A DNA stretch of 64,000 nt from Bursaphelenchus xylophilus (taxonomy: Eukaryota > Nematoda > Chromadorea > Rhabditida > Aphelenchoididae): NCBI GenBank assembly GCA_904066235.2, contig CAJFCV020000002.1, forward strand, positions 5,146,001-5,210,000, read 5' to 3'. The notes under the pieces are model-generated. The model made no database searches and was not told the origin of the DNA. It saw only the letters and a list, made by a program, of their open reading frames with translations. The translations under genes were made by a program, and so were the position numbers. Below, one piece after another: positions 24,201 to 54,403 of the stretch (positions within the stretch are counted from its first letter, which is position 1; every line of letters starts with the position of its first letter).

Positions 24201-24803
24201 TCTATTGGGACCCTAGGAAAACACTTCATCAACTCATCAAGATTTATTTGAACTTGGATTCGGAAAGATTCGCGGAATGTATAGCTCATGATGAGGTAAG
24301 AGGAGAATAAAAAAGTTTTAAAGTCCAGGTTATGGTAAACGGAATGTGATGCTTTCAGCGTTCTTATACCCCCGAGACCTTCCAATCCATCATCCAACGG
24401 CTGAATCGAGTCAATGCGGTCTCGAATTATGAATGTGAAAAGTTTAAAAACCTATGCGAGAAGTCAGAAAGGATTTACAAAGAGAAATTACAAGAAGAAG
24501 AGGACTTTGGAGAAGCTCCGGATGAATTCAAGGACCCGGTCATGGACACTCTAATGCACGATCCTGTCAGATTGCCCTCAGGGCATGTTATGGATAGGAA
24601 GATTATCCTTCGGCATTTATTAAGCACCAAGAACGATCCGTTCACTCGGCAAGCATTGACTGAAGAAGAACTGGTCGAAGGTAATCGTTTTTTATATGTT
24701 TTTCTCCAATTTTAGGACAACGAAAGTATAATGTTGGGTTTTAGATACTGAACTGAAGCAACGAATCGAGGCCTGGGTCAAGGAGAAGAAGACCAAGCAC
24801 TAA
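21224..24803 (+). CDS. ufd-2: Ubiquitin conjugation factor E4 (UFD-2/UBE4B), U-box ligase
   Basis: Extends ubiquitin chains on substrates, working with CDC-48/p97 and, in C. elegans, with CHN-1/CHIP on UNC-45. About 980 residues in over ten exons. The E4 core has [110 protein letters not shown] and [19 protein letters not shown]. The C-terminal U-box reads [32 protein letters not shown]...[13 protein letters not shown]. The start abuts TTTTAG|ATG. Stop at 24801-24803; AATAAA at 24952-24957. It precedes pdha-1 by 248 bp, the same gene order as C. elegans T05H10.5/T05H10.6 (from memory), suggesting an old operon. Confidence 0.95.
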
Positions 24804-25051
24804 ACTCCAGAGTCAAACGATATTTTTCGAACGGGAATCCCTTTCTTGCATGTACAGAAACCGTATATTACTAAAGGCAGTAAAATACTTGCTTTTGGTG
24901 GTAGAACCGGTTTAATTTATTTATAAATGCTAATACTGGTATTTGTGGACAAATAAACCTCTTATATTGTAATAATTTTATTGAACATGACCTCGGATAT
25001 CCGATAATTGTTGGAGCTTCAACATCATTGAATAATAACGTGTAATATTAG

Positions 25052-26367
25052 ATGTCGCTTGCTCGTAACATCTTTCGTGTCACCAATTCCTCGGTTGGAC
25101 TTAGATCTCTGTCGACTGTGAACGAAGTTGTCTTCAGCACTCGTCCTTATAAACTGCATAAGTTGGACTATGGACCGAGAAATGAGACGACTTTGACCAG
25201 GGATGAGGCTCTCCATTATTACAAGGAGATGCAATTGTTGAGAAGAATGGAGACCTCGGCCTCAAATCTCTACAAGGACAAGTCCATCCGAGGATTCTGC
25301 CATTTGTATACTGGGCAAGAAGCCGTGGCGGTTGGAATTTGTGCTGCCAAACACTCGGAGGATGCGGTCATCACCTCTTATAGATGCCATGGATGGACGT
25401 ACCTGATGGGATCTACTGTTACTGAAGTGTTGACCGAACTTACTGGTATGTTTTTTGGAATGATTTTAGTTTTGTAATTGTAGGCCGAATTGGTGGAAAT
25501 GTCTATGGAAAAGGAGGTTCCATGCACATGTACGAGAAGAACTTCTACGGAGGAAATGGAATCGTCGGCGCCCAGATTCCCCTCGGCGCTGGTATTGCCT
25601 TTGCCTATAAATACCGCAACCAGAGGAACCTCTGCTATGCCTTATACGGAGACGGTGCTGCCAACCAAGGACAGTTCTTCGAGGCCGCCAATATGGCCAA
25701 ACTGTGGGATCTACCGGTCGTTTTCATCTGCGAGAACAATGGGTTTGCCATGGGAACTTCCGCTTCGAGAGGATCCGCCTCCACTGAATATTACACTAGA
25801 GGAGACTTTGTCCCTGGAATTTGGGTTGATGGAATGGACTTGCTGACGGTCAGAGAAGCCATTCACTTTGCCAGAGAGCATTGCACATCTGGAAAAGGAC
25901 CGCTTGTGATTGAGATGGAGACCTACAGATATGTGGGACATTCGATGTCTGATCCAGGAACCAGTTACAGAACCAGAGAAGAAGTCCAGGAAGTCAGAAA
26001 GCATAGAGATGCTATCGTCGGGTTCAGAGACAAGATTATCACAGCAGGGTTGGTTGTGGAGGAAGAACTAAAGGTAAAATTTGAATATTTCGATAATGGT
26101 TGTGTTAAATTCACGATGAAAATTTTTGGAATAAACTTTTTCAATTTGCAGAAGATCGACAAGGATGTCCGAAGAGAAGTCGACGAGGCCACCAAGATTG
26201 CTACCACCGATCCCGAACTTCCCACAGAGGCCCTCTATGCTGATCTATATGCTAACACTGAACCTCAGCTGGTCAGAGGTGCCACCGTCGATGATTCTGT
26301 CATCCAACCCTATCGGTATACCTCAGAAGTTGTCGAGAAGCTTGGAAGAACTCCCAAGAAGTACTGA
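25052..26367 (+). CDS. pdha-1: Pyruvate dehydrogenase E1 alpha subunit
   Basis: Thiamine-diphosphate-dependent decarboxylase subunit of the mitochondrial PDH complex. Three exons, about 390 residues. The N-terminal 27 residues are basic with Ser/Leu, fitting a mitochondrial presequence. Conserved blocks: [32 protein letters not shown], the ThDP motif [31 protein letters not shown], and the phosphorylation loop [20 protein letters not shown]. Site-1 serine (HSMSD) and site-2 serine (TSYR) are present, and the TSASR serine matches mammalian site 3, so control by PDK and PDP is probably kept. An ATATTAG acceptor abuts the ATG about 94 bp after the ufd-2 poly(A) signal, the distance seen between cistrons in nematode operons. 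Confidence 0.97.
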
Positions 26368-26875
26368 GGAAGAGGTATGGACCTATCTAAGAACCCGGCA
26401 ATAATTCCCAGGACCCGATTAGGCAATTTTAAAGATAAGCTTTGAGTTTCTATGGTCTCGTTTTTTGTCATAATAAATTTTGTTAAAGAGTTCTTTGGAT
26501 TGGACGTAGTTGTTATTCAGTATTATAAATCCACTTATTAATTTTTACATTTTATTTGATGTTTCCCGAGTCGGAAAAGGGCAAAAATGCATTTTATTGT
26601 TACGGTAGCTGCTGTTCCTGCCTTTTCTGAAGATTGAATTGGACGCTTTAGAGTGTGCGAACGATTTGTTCCCATAAAATTGGCACTCTCGAATTGACTG
26701 AGCCCGCGTTATTTGTGTTATATAGATCATAAAATCGGGGTTTTTGTGTTTTATTGAGGTCTGAATCGATTTTGGAGAATGTAAAAACGAAGATCAAGTT
26801 TCTATTAGCCATAGTAAAAGTTTTGAGGGGTAAAAAGAGATGAAAAGTTTAAATTCACCGTTTTTATTTCCAAAT
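26368..26875. other. Convergent intergenic region
   Basis: Holds the pdha-1 3' UTR (AATAAA near 26471) and the 3' end of the minus-strand secreted-protein gene. Nothing else recognised. Confidence 0.35.
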
Positions 26876-28890
26876 TCACACCTTGTAATGGATAAATATA
26901 ATATAAAAAGTGAAAAAGCACACTCCCGTTAGTGAAATACCATTGGCATTGCTAGTAGATTTGTCGGCAGCGGGGTCCTGATTGCATTTCCAGACCACTT
27001 TGACCTGGGAACGATCACTTTTGGACTTGAATCTGCTTTCATGGATATATTTCTTGCGACATCTTGGTTTCCGATAACTTGGTGACAATTGTGGCCTCCG
27101 TCTGGTTGAGTTTCGTATCATGGGTCGAAGAGTTGTTGGGAGATCTGTTATGGTCGGCATTGAAGATGTTGTAGTTGATGTCGTTGTTGTAGACGTTTTT
27201 AGTGGTGTTGTCGGGATGATTATGGTCGTAGCGGGTGCTGATGTGGATGAAGGCTCTGGGAGACTGATATCTTTGAGTTTGCAGGTTGTGTCGTCTAAGA
27301 AATATTGGTTTATAGGAATCAGTTGTGGAGTTTATAATGTTTTGAGAGATCAATCAAAAATAAATTACCCGGCCCGACAAAACAACAGCAGACGGCATGT
27401 CCGTTATGAATGTAACAATTGTCATCCAATTTCTCGTTGTAAATCATCAAGCAATACCTAAAAAAATTTGCGGTAAAGAATGTTTGAGCCAGCATTTCCG
27501 CATTTGCGAAGTTCTGACCGAAAACCGTTTTTTCTCTGACTTTTTCCCAAGTTTCCATAGTCTCTCGCCGAAATGTTGTATATTGACTCAAAATTTGTGT
27601 GTTGAACTAGGAGTGTCAAAAAAAATAGTTGATCTTACCGATACAATTCGTTGTTCAAATGGGGATACACACAATAATTGGTTTCTTTCGGCAATTCTGA
27701 AGTGATTAGAGGTAATGTTTCGTAATTATCATCATCGCTTGACTCCTCTTCCCAAACAATTTCTACCGGTTTTACATCAAAGTAGTCATAAATATGGTTG
27801 TGCTGATCGATCCTCACGGTTTTCGTATGTTTCAGACATCCAATCGCTCCCTCCTCACACTTTTTCTTCTCGCAATAAACGGGAGTTGTGTTTACGGAAG
27901 CTGAAATATGATTGTTATTGTTTGTTCGAACTGATTGATCCTATCTGTCATCTCAGTCTGCCGCTTACGCAAGGTCCTTTGGCCCGAGACGATCAGTTTT
28001 GTGAGCAGCACGTGATTCAAATAACAGCAGAACTTGATGGCCGAAGGAATGTGCTGCAGATGATGGTTATCCATCATATATCGGAGGAACTGCTTGTTGA
28101 AATGAATGGTCGGGATGAGGTGACACATTGGTTTGTGAGAACAGAGACGATTAAAGTTCATCTGCAACGAAATGCTATAAAATTTGCAGGTAATGCTTCA
28201 GAAAAAATAAGGGAATTGTCATCAATTTAAGTTTTGGATATCCAAAACTCACGAAATTCGTTATTTAGAAATTAATGGAGGTAGTGTGATTGTGACTTTT
28301 TTAAATATTTTTTTTGATTCTGCCCTCCCTAGGCCATATATTTAATAAGCTTGCTCGTGCTTCGAAGCGAGACGGACGTTTAAAGAAATATTTTCGGAAA
28401 GGGACTATGGAAAATGAAGAGGGTCAATCAGAGGAAAATAAAAAAGACAGAAAAATATATGAACTGAATTTGTGACAAATTTGTCAAAATTTTTGATTGC
28501 AAATACAATGACTTACCCCACCCCCGATTTCCTCATCTTGTTCACTGACAAACACACTAGAATCAACGCAATCGAATATCCCGGTCGGCCTCAACCCTCC
28601 TTGTTGACGTAACTCGAAATACCCACAAGAAGTTGATGCTGTAGGACATTTAGACGGCCTTAGTTTGGGGATGTCCGTGTAGTTTTCGATCTTGCCGTTT
28701 CGACAATACAGCTAAGAATAAGTAATTGGATTAAAAAGACAATTCAAAAATTAAATTTTCACAAATTTAGCCTTACTTTTACATTATACGGCGCCAGCGG
28801 GATATTAATGGGTCCGAAGCTGGTCGGTTCGATTTCGGCCGCTCTTACAGTGGCCGAAACTGCTGCCACTGTAACCAGCCCTAGCCACAT
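26876..28890 (-). CDS. Unrecognised secreted, Cys-containing protein with Thr-rich stalk and hydrophobic C-terminus
   Basis: I do not recognise the family. Six exons join in phase. Exon 1 (ATG 28890) gives the signal peptide MWLGLVTVAAVSATVRA. Exon 2 reads LYCRNGKIENYTDIPKLRP, ending EEIGGG. The third exon carries CSHKPMCHL and ends at a GCGTAAG donor near 27968. The next has YCEKKKCEEGAIGCLKHTKTVRID, then an acidic EEESSDDD stretch and NYCVYPHLNNELY. Another has TFRRETMETWEKVREKTVF and NCYIHNGHAVCCCFVGP. The last has a Thr-rich stretch (STTTTSTTTSS), then a basic RNSTRRRP...RKPRCRKK segment and a hydrophobic tail (ISLTGVCFFTFYIIFI). The layout (ectodomain, Thr-rich stalk, hydrophobic end) fits a GPI- or membrane-anchored surface protein. 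No enzyme motif is visible. Exon 3 boundaries are the least certain. Confidence 0.6.
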
Positions 28891-29547
28891 TCCTCACCAC
28901 ATTACTCGGGCGGTAGCGTCTGAAGATTGCTGATCTGAGGCCCGAATAAAATTTCTTACGACTTTTCGGAAAGCGGCTCATTAAATCGCGGCCGAAAGGC
29001 GGGCCAAGGGCCCGGCCGAGGGTCCGTTCAAGGTGTCGGATGTCGGTTTAAAGGGGATTTTTTGCCAAAAACAAAAGTCCGACCCTTTTTCCCCCTCGGG
29101 ATGACAAATTTGAAAAGTCATGGACACGCTTGAGATCAAAATGCCCCGCGGCGCTGCAGACTTTTGGCATCCATCAGCGCTGAGACGGGTCAGGGCATGT
29201 CCAGAGACTTGTCCTCAAAGATTGTGACAAAAATGCTGGAGACATCTGGTTGTAATAAAAAACATTACCGTTTCATCCACTTCTGAATACTTTGTCGTCT
29301 TATGTATGTGCACGGCGATATCACGGATTCTGACACTCCCTTTGGTTTTCTGACTGAATAAGAGAGCAGTTTGTTCCGCGCAACTTTGATTAGAATGAAA
29401 CATTAGTTCGGGCGGCAATGTACAATGTAAATTTATTCGAATATTAATTTTAAAATTCTGACTGCATCAATTAGTCGATGAATTATGGCGGCAACATCAA
29501 TTTACAGAAAGTCTCAATTAGTTTAGCAGTAGAGTTGTCGGTGTCGT
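28891..29547. other. Intergenic: giant-gene 3' UTR and upstream region of the secreted-protein gene
   Basis: A minus-strand AATAAA (29437-29432) lies about 110 bp after the giant-gene stop. A GC-rich block (about 28,960-29,200) sits upstream of the secreted-protein gene, and resembles promoter sequence elsewhere in the window. A minus open frame of 67 codons lacks support. Confidence 0.4.
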
Positions 29548-47490
<17,943 letters not shown>

Positions 47491-47594
47491 TGAGCCCAAT
47501 TAATCCGCCAGATGCGCGGTGTTTAAAAAATCACTCGGACATGAGCAATAGAAGACAAAAGGAGGTGGACACATCAAACACGTCAGGAATAATA

Positions 47595-48802
47595 TTAGGT
47601 TGGACGGAAAGTTCGTACGATTTTTTACTGCTGCTATTTTTTCTTGCGCTGATGGAAAAAGACAAACACAAATATATGGTGTCGGTAGGGGACAGGCATC
47701 CCTATCTAGCAGTACAACCTTCAGCCATCTTAAGCATTTACGAACTGAGAACTTAATTTAGACATTTACCCATCTTTGGTCCAAAATTACAAATCCTTGG
47801 CTGGTTTGTTTAATAAGGCCTACCAGGAAATTGTTTTGGCACTGCTAAAAAGCCTTCTTCTGTAGCTCTTAATATGCGTAAAGTCGCCGGGGACTAAATC
47901 AAAACATAGCCATAAAATTTGACTTTTGCAGGACCAACCCAAGTTTGAATATAACTGCAACCGCCGCTTTGCCGGTGCATTTCTATGTGTAAAACTATGA
48001 TATGCAGAAACTAAGGACAATCCCTTACACTCAGCTACCCCTCAATAGCCAACTGTTTTGCCGTACGACATAATAGAACTAAATTACTTTTCTCAAAAAA
48101 TCGTTGGTGAACTGTTGGATCATCCCGTACAATTCTAAAAAGAGCTCATAACATCTTTCCACTCCTCCCTTTCTTGGGTGCAAAATAGAGCCGCTTTATT
48201 GCTCTACTACCTCGTGAAACAATGGGCTACCATTGTTGACTGTCACAAAATTACGCGCATTGCTCTACAGCTATAATTTTTGGCAATTTTGTCTCTTTGC
48301 GGATAACCCGAGGCATCTGTGATCCGGTTTACTCATGTTGCACGTAAAGGGCTCTCTATGTGCCTTACTGCACCCTATTACAGAGACAGACAATAAGAAA
48401 TACGCGGAGTAATAAGAAAAAGTTTTCATAGGGGGCCTTTGCTGAAGACTTGGTTGAAAGTGTTGCTATTATTTTATCCGACACGCTTTTTTATGATTTC
48501 TAATTGTGTTTAACGTAGTCAGAAAGACCACTGGACATTGCCTAAAAAGTTTCAGAGCTTCATCGAAAGCGATCTGGAAACTAGAGTTTGCGTTCTGGAC
48601 CCTACCCGAAATAGCCGCAAAGCGGAAAACCTCTTATAATTAAGCTCGTTTTGGCGGAGCTAACGATTGGCACGTAGCATATAAATCTTCACACTGCACT
48701 CTTGTATATGCTAGGTACTTACGGTGGGCAATCGGTCTTGGCGCGAAAAAAATTAAATTGAAAGTTGGGTAAAAAATCGTACGAACTTTCCGTCCAACCT
48801 AA
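47595..48802. mobile_element. Mariner-like element (1.2 kb) with perfect 34-bp terminal inverted repeats
   Basis: The left end 47595-47628 begins TTAGGTTGGACGGAAAGTTC and is exactly inverted at 48769-48802. TA flanks both ends (47593-47594, 48803-48804), the duplication made by Tc1/mariner insertion. TTAGGTTG starts are typical of mariner elements. No intact transposase is readable; the interior has stops in all frames, and only a faint mariner C-terminal-like minus frame near 47,820-48,020. It is therefore degenerate or non-autonomous. The perfect repeats suggest fairly recent movement. It lies 105 bp 5' of the giant-gene ATG. Confidence 0.85.
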
Positions 48803-48804
48803 TA

Positions 48805-50807
48805 CCTAACTGCCCATCAGGTCATAGAAAACTTCAGTCTTGACCATGTGTAATAATACTTTAGATATGGAATATGAACTTAGAAGCAAATATAGCAAAG
48901 AATGGATCAGTCTTATGAAAGCGGAGACTACTAAACTATTCGGGGCCCGAGATCAAGCCGCGCACTCTCGACGTGGCCCTTTCTTCTCTCTTCCAGGAGC
49001 CCTAAGCCCACGTTTTCTCCCTTCAATCCGCTTTAAAGCCTCGAGTTCACATCATTTATTTGTGTTCTTTAATAATTCGAACAGAGTTCCTCGTTCCACG
49101 ATCTCGGAGTATGTTATATTGTAAAATTTTGCGATAAAATGTGGAAGAAAATTCTCAAAAATATCAAAAAAAACCGAAAAAAAGGTCTGATTTAAATTTT
49201 TCTATAAAACTGCAAAAAAATCAGCAAGAGATACCAAAAATGGTAATTTAGAATCCACTAAAACCTGATTTCCGCTACTGTGAAATCAGCATCCTAATGC
49301 AATAAATTCAAAATTTACAGTATTCCAGACGACTAAACCAATATAAAATGTCTCGACTTACCTTAAAAGAAGTTAACAATCGGGCGGCTCTTCGTTCAGA
49401 CCAGATCTTGACACCCTCCTGAAAATAAATTCGATCAAATCTCGGACACGAAACGGTCAGGCCCCCAGGGCTTTTCGTTTCCATTTTTCAGATCCCGGTT
49501 TTTTACTTTTAAAGAGCTCGTATAATATCATATGCTTTTATTTGCACCAAGACAAGATAAATTTAGACCAAGAGATGAGTAAGGAATGTCGGAACTTTTG
49601 TTTGCAGTAAGTTATGGACAATTCATGACATAAAAATAACATTTCGGAATGTGGAGGCGGGTCAGAAAAGAGATCGGTCAAACCGATCATGATGAACTTA
49701 ATGTCCGAAATCAAAGAGCCGATCGGATTACGTAAAATTACTCGTTTCAGAATAGATTAGGGGCTCTGAGGGCAAAAATAATATTGGAAACAATTTATTA
49801 CACATTATCAAAATGAATAAATAGTAATGTCAAGTTACAATAAATTCAGTTCGAAAAATCAGATTAACCTCCATAAATGAGGGAAATCGTCAGCTCATAA
49901 AGTCTATCAACATCTGGCTCTCATTTTCATTCATTTCGACTACGGTCCGACACATTTCGCCTCGATTTTAACGGAAAATCTCAAAAATCCCCCAAAAATT
50001 ACAGTTTCCAAATAGGGAAAGCGGAAGAAGATCGCGTGGGCGAGGCCGAAACTCTGCTCTCTAATGCAATTTGGGGGCGAAAATATGTGAAGAGATCCGG
50101 GAAAGTCTCGAAGGTAAAGACAAAGCCCCCCAAACCCTCCGGCGATGCCTGTTTAATCTTATCTTCTGTTAGGTGCCTTTTGCCAACTGTTTCCGATGGA
50201 CCCTTTCTTTCCCCCGATCCCGGCCCTCTCGGCAAGGTTATATTTTTAAAACCGGGCCCAGAAACAGTCAATTAATCGAATAATGCATGGATCAGGCACT
50301 AAACTCCTATTTTCGGGATTTTTTTTCGGGGTTCAGGTCTGAATAAGCAAGGTTTTTGGAGATTTACCGAGAGCAGAGGTCAAGGATCATTAAAAAAATA
50401 GAAGTAAGATGAAGCATGTAGAGGCTGGAACTTACTTTTATCCAGTTACCGGTGATCTGGAAGCCGTAATCGCTTCAATTCACGCTACCCGCCTTCATCT
50501 TCATTATAAAGAAATGAGTCGCAAAGAAAATGATTAATAAGAAAGTGAATTTAACATTCAAGAAGAGTAGGAATATAATACACCGCCCAAAAATAATCAA
50601 CCATAAAATTGTAGATGTAAATACCGCTGTATTTTATTTACGGTACCGTATCCTCTCGACAAAATTATGTAAAATCAATAGTGTCAATTGTGTTCGTAGA
50701 ACGAAATGCCACAAATTTATTTCTTTTACAAAAAAAAATATTTTTGAAAGTGTTATCGCTTTCTGATTGTAGAAAAGTTAGCTTGTTCTTGTTCTTGTAC
50801 GAGATTC
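48805..50807. promoter_or_regulatory. Upstream region of the giant gene and of the BRE1 gene
   Basis: About 2 kb between divergent genes. A GC-rich block at about 50,030-50,270 is open on both strands, resembling promoter-type sequence rather than a gene. A minus-strand donor-like TGGATAAAA|GTAAGT lies at about 50,436 and could end a first exon. No other feature recognised. Confidence 0.35.
49362..49418 (-). other. Possible alternative 5' coding exon of the giant gene
   Basis: 57 bases bounded by TTTTCAG|GAG and AAG|GTAAGT. Only one frame is open (EGVKIWSERRAARLLTSFK), with phase 0 at both ends. It could splice to the phase-0 exons at 46506, 45533 or 44700, but not coherently into the ATG exon at 47490 except as 5' UTR. 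Confidence 0.45.
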
Positions 50808-53800
50808 ATGTCCAAAACAGATGAAGAAAAGCCTCCAGAGAAAGCGATTGTATTTGAGACGATCAGACTCCCCTCCTGTTATAATGTTGTATGTTTTCTT
50901 TGGAAGCTGTGGGCCTTTATCGCTATGGCTGTTTAATTTCTTTGCTTCAGAAGACTCTCAACGACAAAGTCCTTCGTTCTCAACATTACAAGTTAAGTGA
51001 GAAGTTCAGGGTCAAACAACGACAGCTAAATCAACTTGAGAAAAGGATCGAAGAACTCGAGAATCGGCATACCTCGGATGATCAGCTCATTTGCGCGTTG
51101 AATCGGCAATGGAACCTAGTTAGTTATTCTTCATGTTATTTATTCTGATTTTAGTTGGACGACATGCTTATGGATTTATTCCGTCAACAAACAAATGAGG
51201 ATATTGTAGATGGGAACTCTTCGAATCAGAGAATGGAAATTAATTATTTGACATTGATTTCTCAACTCAATAGCGATGAAGTTACTCAAAAGTTAGAGAG
51301 TAGAGTAAACTTTAGCAATGAATCCTTTGCCCGTCTCTTGCGATGTATAAATGGAATTTCGAGAAGGAGAGATCGGATATTATCCCTCTTGTCCAAGAAA
51401 GAAAAAGGTATAAAAAATTCTTTTATTGCTATATTTTTAGATGCGTGTTCTGTGGATGATGAGGACAGTCAACTAACGGCGGAGACGGATACGGATCGAA
51501 TTGGAGAGTTGGATTCACTGTTGAGGCAAGAACTATCTGAAGCATTAGCCGAAAATAAACGATTGGAAGTTCTAACCTTAAAATTAACCACCGAAAAAAC
51601 ACAACTAGCCCATTCGGTAATTTATGATATTTGATGCCACTTATAGTGTTTTAGCTGGCTCTTCAAAAAGATAAATTAGAAGTTATGGAATCTCAAGTCG
51701 AAAATGCGAAGAATCAATTTGAAGATGCCAAGTTTGAAGTCGCCAAGGCCATTAACAAAGAGGAAAAGTTGGAAGGACAGATTATTGAGGTGGGAAGACA
51801 TGATTTATATTTTTATCTTGTAATTTAGTTGAAACGGCAACTGGATAAAGCAAAAACAGCAGCCGTAGAAGAAGCAGCCCGAGAAAAAGGAGAGAAATCA
51901 AAGGCAGAAACATCGGCAGGGATCTCAGAAACACAATTAGAAGAGCTCCAAGGAGATATTGAGATTCAAACAGATCTGGCGGAGAAAAGATTGGCCGAAA
52001 TTCAACAGTTGACGACTCAAAATCAAGAGTTGGCTGCAAAAATTGTAGAATTAAATAATGCGGTGAGTTAAAAGTGGTATAAATTGATGTTATTGTGTTT
52101 AGATCAAGTTCTTGCCCACATGTGTGATCCAATCTTCTCCTGATTTCATTTGTCTTCGGCTCAGATATACGAATCTTGTGGATGAGGCTAAAAGGATAGA
52201 GTAGGATAATATTTTTATAGTTATTATTATGATTTTAGTCAAGAAAATGCTCTTCTCAAGGGTCATATCATGGAATTGAGGACTTGTTACGACGCTCAAG
52301 TGGCTGAACTCAGAGTGAGAATTTTGTTATGTTATACGTGACATATTTATGTTTACTATAGTAGGTAATATTTTTAGAACGAATTTACAATTGGAATGGA
52401 AAGATTAAGAGAGAATTGCACAATGATGAGCTCAGAATTATTGGCAGTGAAGAAGGAATGCTCATTGATGGAATTGGAATTCAAACAAAAATATGAAAGT
52501 GATGCCATTGAAGCGAGGAATTATAAAGAGATGAAACGGTTCTTACAATCAGCCAAAGATGAGATCAGAAGAAAAGGAGAGGAGAATTTGAGGCTTAGGA
52601 ACGAGATTAAGAAGTTGAAAGAGCATGCAGATGGGGTCAGTTTATATTGTAGTAGATTTTTATCAAGATATTTTTGAATTTTTTTTATATTGAGGTTGTA
52701 AATATTTGAACAATTGCTTTTTCAGAACAAGGAAGTAGATTCTACAGATAATATTGACATAAAACCGGAGTTGAAAGACGTCAAAACTGAGTCTTTGAAT
52801 GCCAATGTGGAAGTTCACCCAGAGATTGAACAGTATCGAAAAGAAATTGCAAGATTATCTCAGTTCAATGAGAAACTCAAGCGACAAATTGATTCCTACG
52901 CACATTCGGAAAGAGGATTGATGAGTGAAATTGAGAATACAGCTACAGCAGTCGAAGAATTGATGAATCAGAACACATCATTGGCCGAGAGGGTCTCGGA
53001 ACAAGAGGAAACTTATATAAAGATGGTCAAGGATGGACTCCAGAATGAAACGGCGTCTCGGACTCTCAAACAAGCTCTCGAAGTACTGGAACAGAAGGTG
53101 AAGATAGTGGAGAGTGAAAGGGAAGCGATGAGATTTGAACTTCAACAACACACAGAGAAGGCGGAACTTTGCAAGCAATGTACGGTGACGGTGGAAGCAA
53201 CTTTGAAGAAATTGAATGCCACATACGAAGCAACGCGAAGGAATCTGATGAATATGAATGTGGAATTAAATGAACTCAAGATTAGGTATGAGAAACAAAG
53301 TGCCGAGGTTCAGGATCTTCGACAACAGCTGAAAGAAAGAGTGGCCGCTATTGAAGGATCAAGGGGGAAAATGAATCGTCTAAAAGAAGAGAAAAATATC
53401 CTGAAGAAGAAATTACATCGAGCAAAACAGGCTGCGGATTGTGAGAACTTTGATGAGTTACTAATGGAGGAGAACAAAATGCTCAGAGTATGTTTATATT
53501 ATACATGGGTATTAGAATTGGATTTTTGAGGAGATTGTTTGTTGTGATGAGTGTACCATTTTATGCGTTGAAAATTCTCATCAGGACGTCCTCTACTTGT
53601 TTTTGAGAATTGAATTTAAATTCGAAAGCATTCCGGTTAACTTTGAGGATGGTTTAGAGAGTGGGGTTAAGTGTAATATAAAGATTTCCAAATTTTTAGG
53701 TGTTTTGTGTTGGAGTACCAAGGTTTTTTTAAATTTTTTGTTTTATTTAAAAAATTTCCGGGCTTTGCTTCTGAAAACTTCTGAATTTTAGAAGTTTTTT

Positions 53801-54050
53801 TCATACCTTAACATTAATTTTAAGGTCATGTGTAATATAAAGTGATTAAAATTTATATATTTTATCTTTTTAGGAGTCCCTTGCCTGCCCCAGCTGTAAA
53901 ACCGGCGACAAGAATACAGTTCTCACCAAATGTTTCCACGTTTTTTGTATGGAGTGCGTCAAGAAGAGGTATGACGGACGGAGTCGTAAATGTCCCAAGT
54001 GCAATGCCGCTTTCGGAGCCAATGATTTCCATCGAATTTATATCGAGTAA
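50808..54050 (+). CDS. rfp-1: BRE1 (RNF20/40) histone H2B ubiquitin ligase, RFP-1 homologue
   Basis: E3 ligase that monoubiquitinates histone H2B with UBC-1/RAD6. About 10 exons and 800 residues. The N-terminus starts [21 protein letters not shown], followed by [27 protein letters not shown] and [21 protein letters not shown] helices. The long middle is coiled coil ([70 protein letters not shown]). The last exon (53874-54050) is a complete C3HC4 RING: CPSC...CFHVFCMEC...[19 protein letters not shown], nearly identical in pattern to human RNF20/40. A longer intron (53,491-53,873) precedes the RING exon. Converges on the peptidase gene with about 350 bp between stops. Confidence 0.93.
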
Positions 54051-54403
54051 TCACTCAAATACCTTTAAAAGTACAGTAGCCGGGTATTTTACAATTTTTG
54101 ATTATATTTGTATTATTTTGCGTTGATTTTGGTATTTTTTATTGAATTTTAATGTTGGATCTCTCTTTTTCCCGTGTTATATTTATTGATTATATATCTT
54201 ATTGGTTGCCTTCGTATCTGTTCTTGGTATGTTTATAGCATTACCTTTATTTTAAATTAAAATTTAACAATTAGATAAGAAAATTTACAATTTTGTACAT
54301 AAAAAGTAGTGTAAGAGGAATGCAAATGAACTCTTTGGATGTTTAAATCCTTCCTTAGTAGTTGAACATGTTACAGAATGATTAGGTACCCGTTTGTTGA
54401 GAT

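Noticed and set aside
27715..28230. 171-codon plus-strand frame
   Set aside because: It lies opposite minus-strand exons that join in phase behind a signal peptide and have consensus splice sites.
47820..48020. Mariner transposase C-terminus inside the TIR element
   Set aside because: Only a vague resemblance in one short frame; not enough to call a transposase pseudogene.
48840..49124. 94-codon plus-strand frame right of the mariner-like element
   Set aside because: No domain or splice support, in an upstream region.
49999..50275. GC-rich block open on both strands (78-90 codons)
   Set aside because: Open in both directions with no family resemblance; looks like promoter-type GC-rich sequence.
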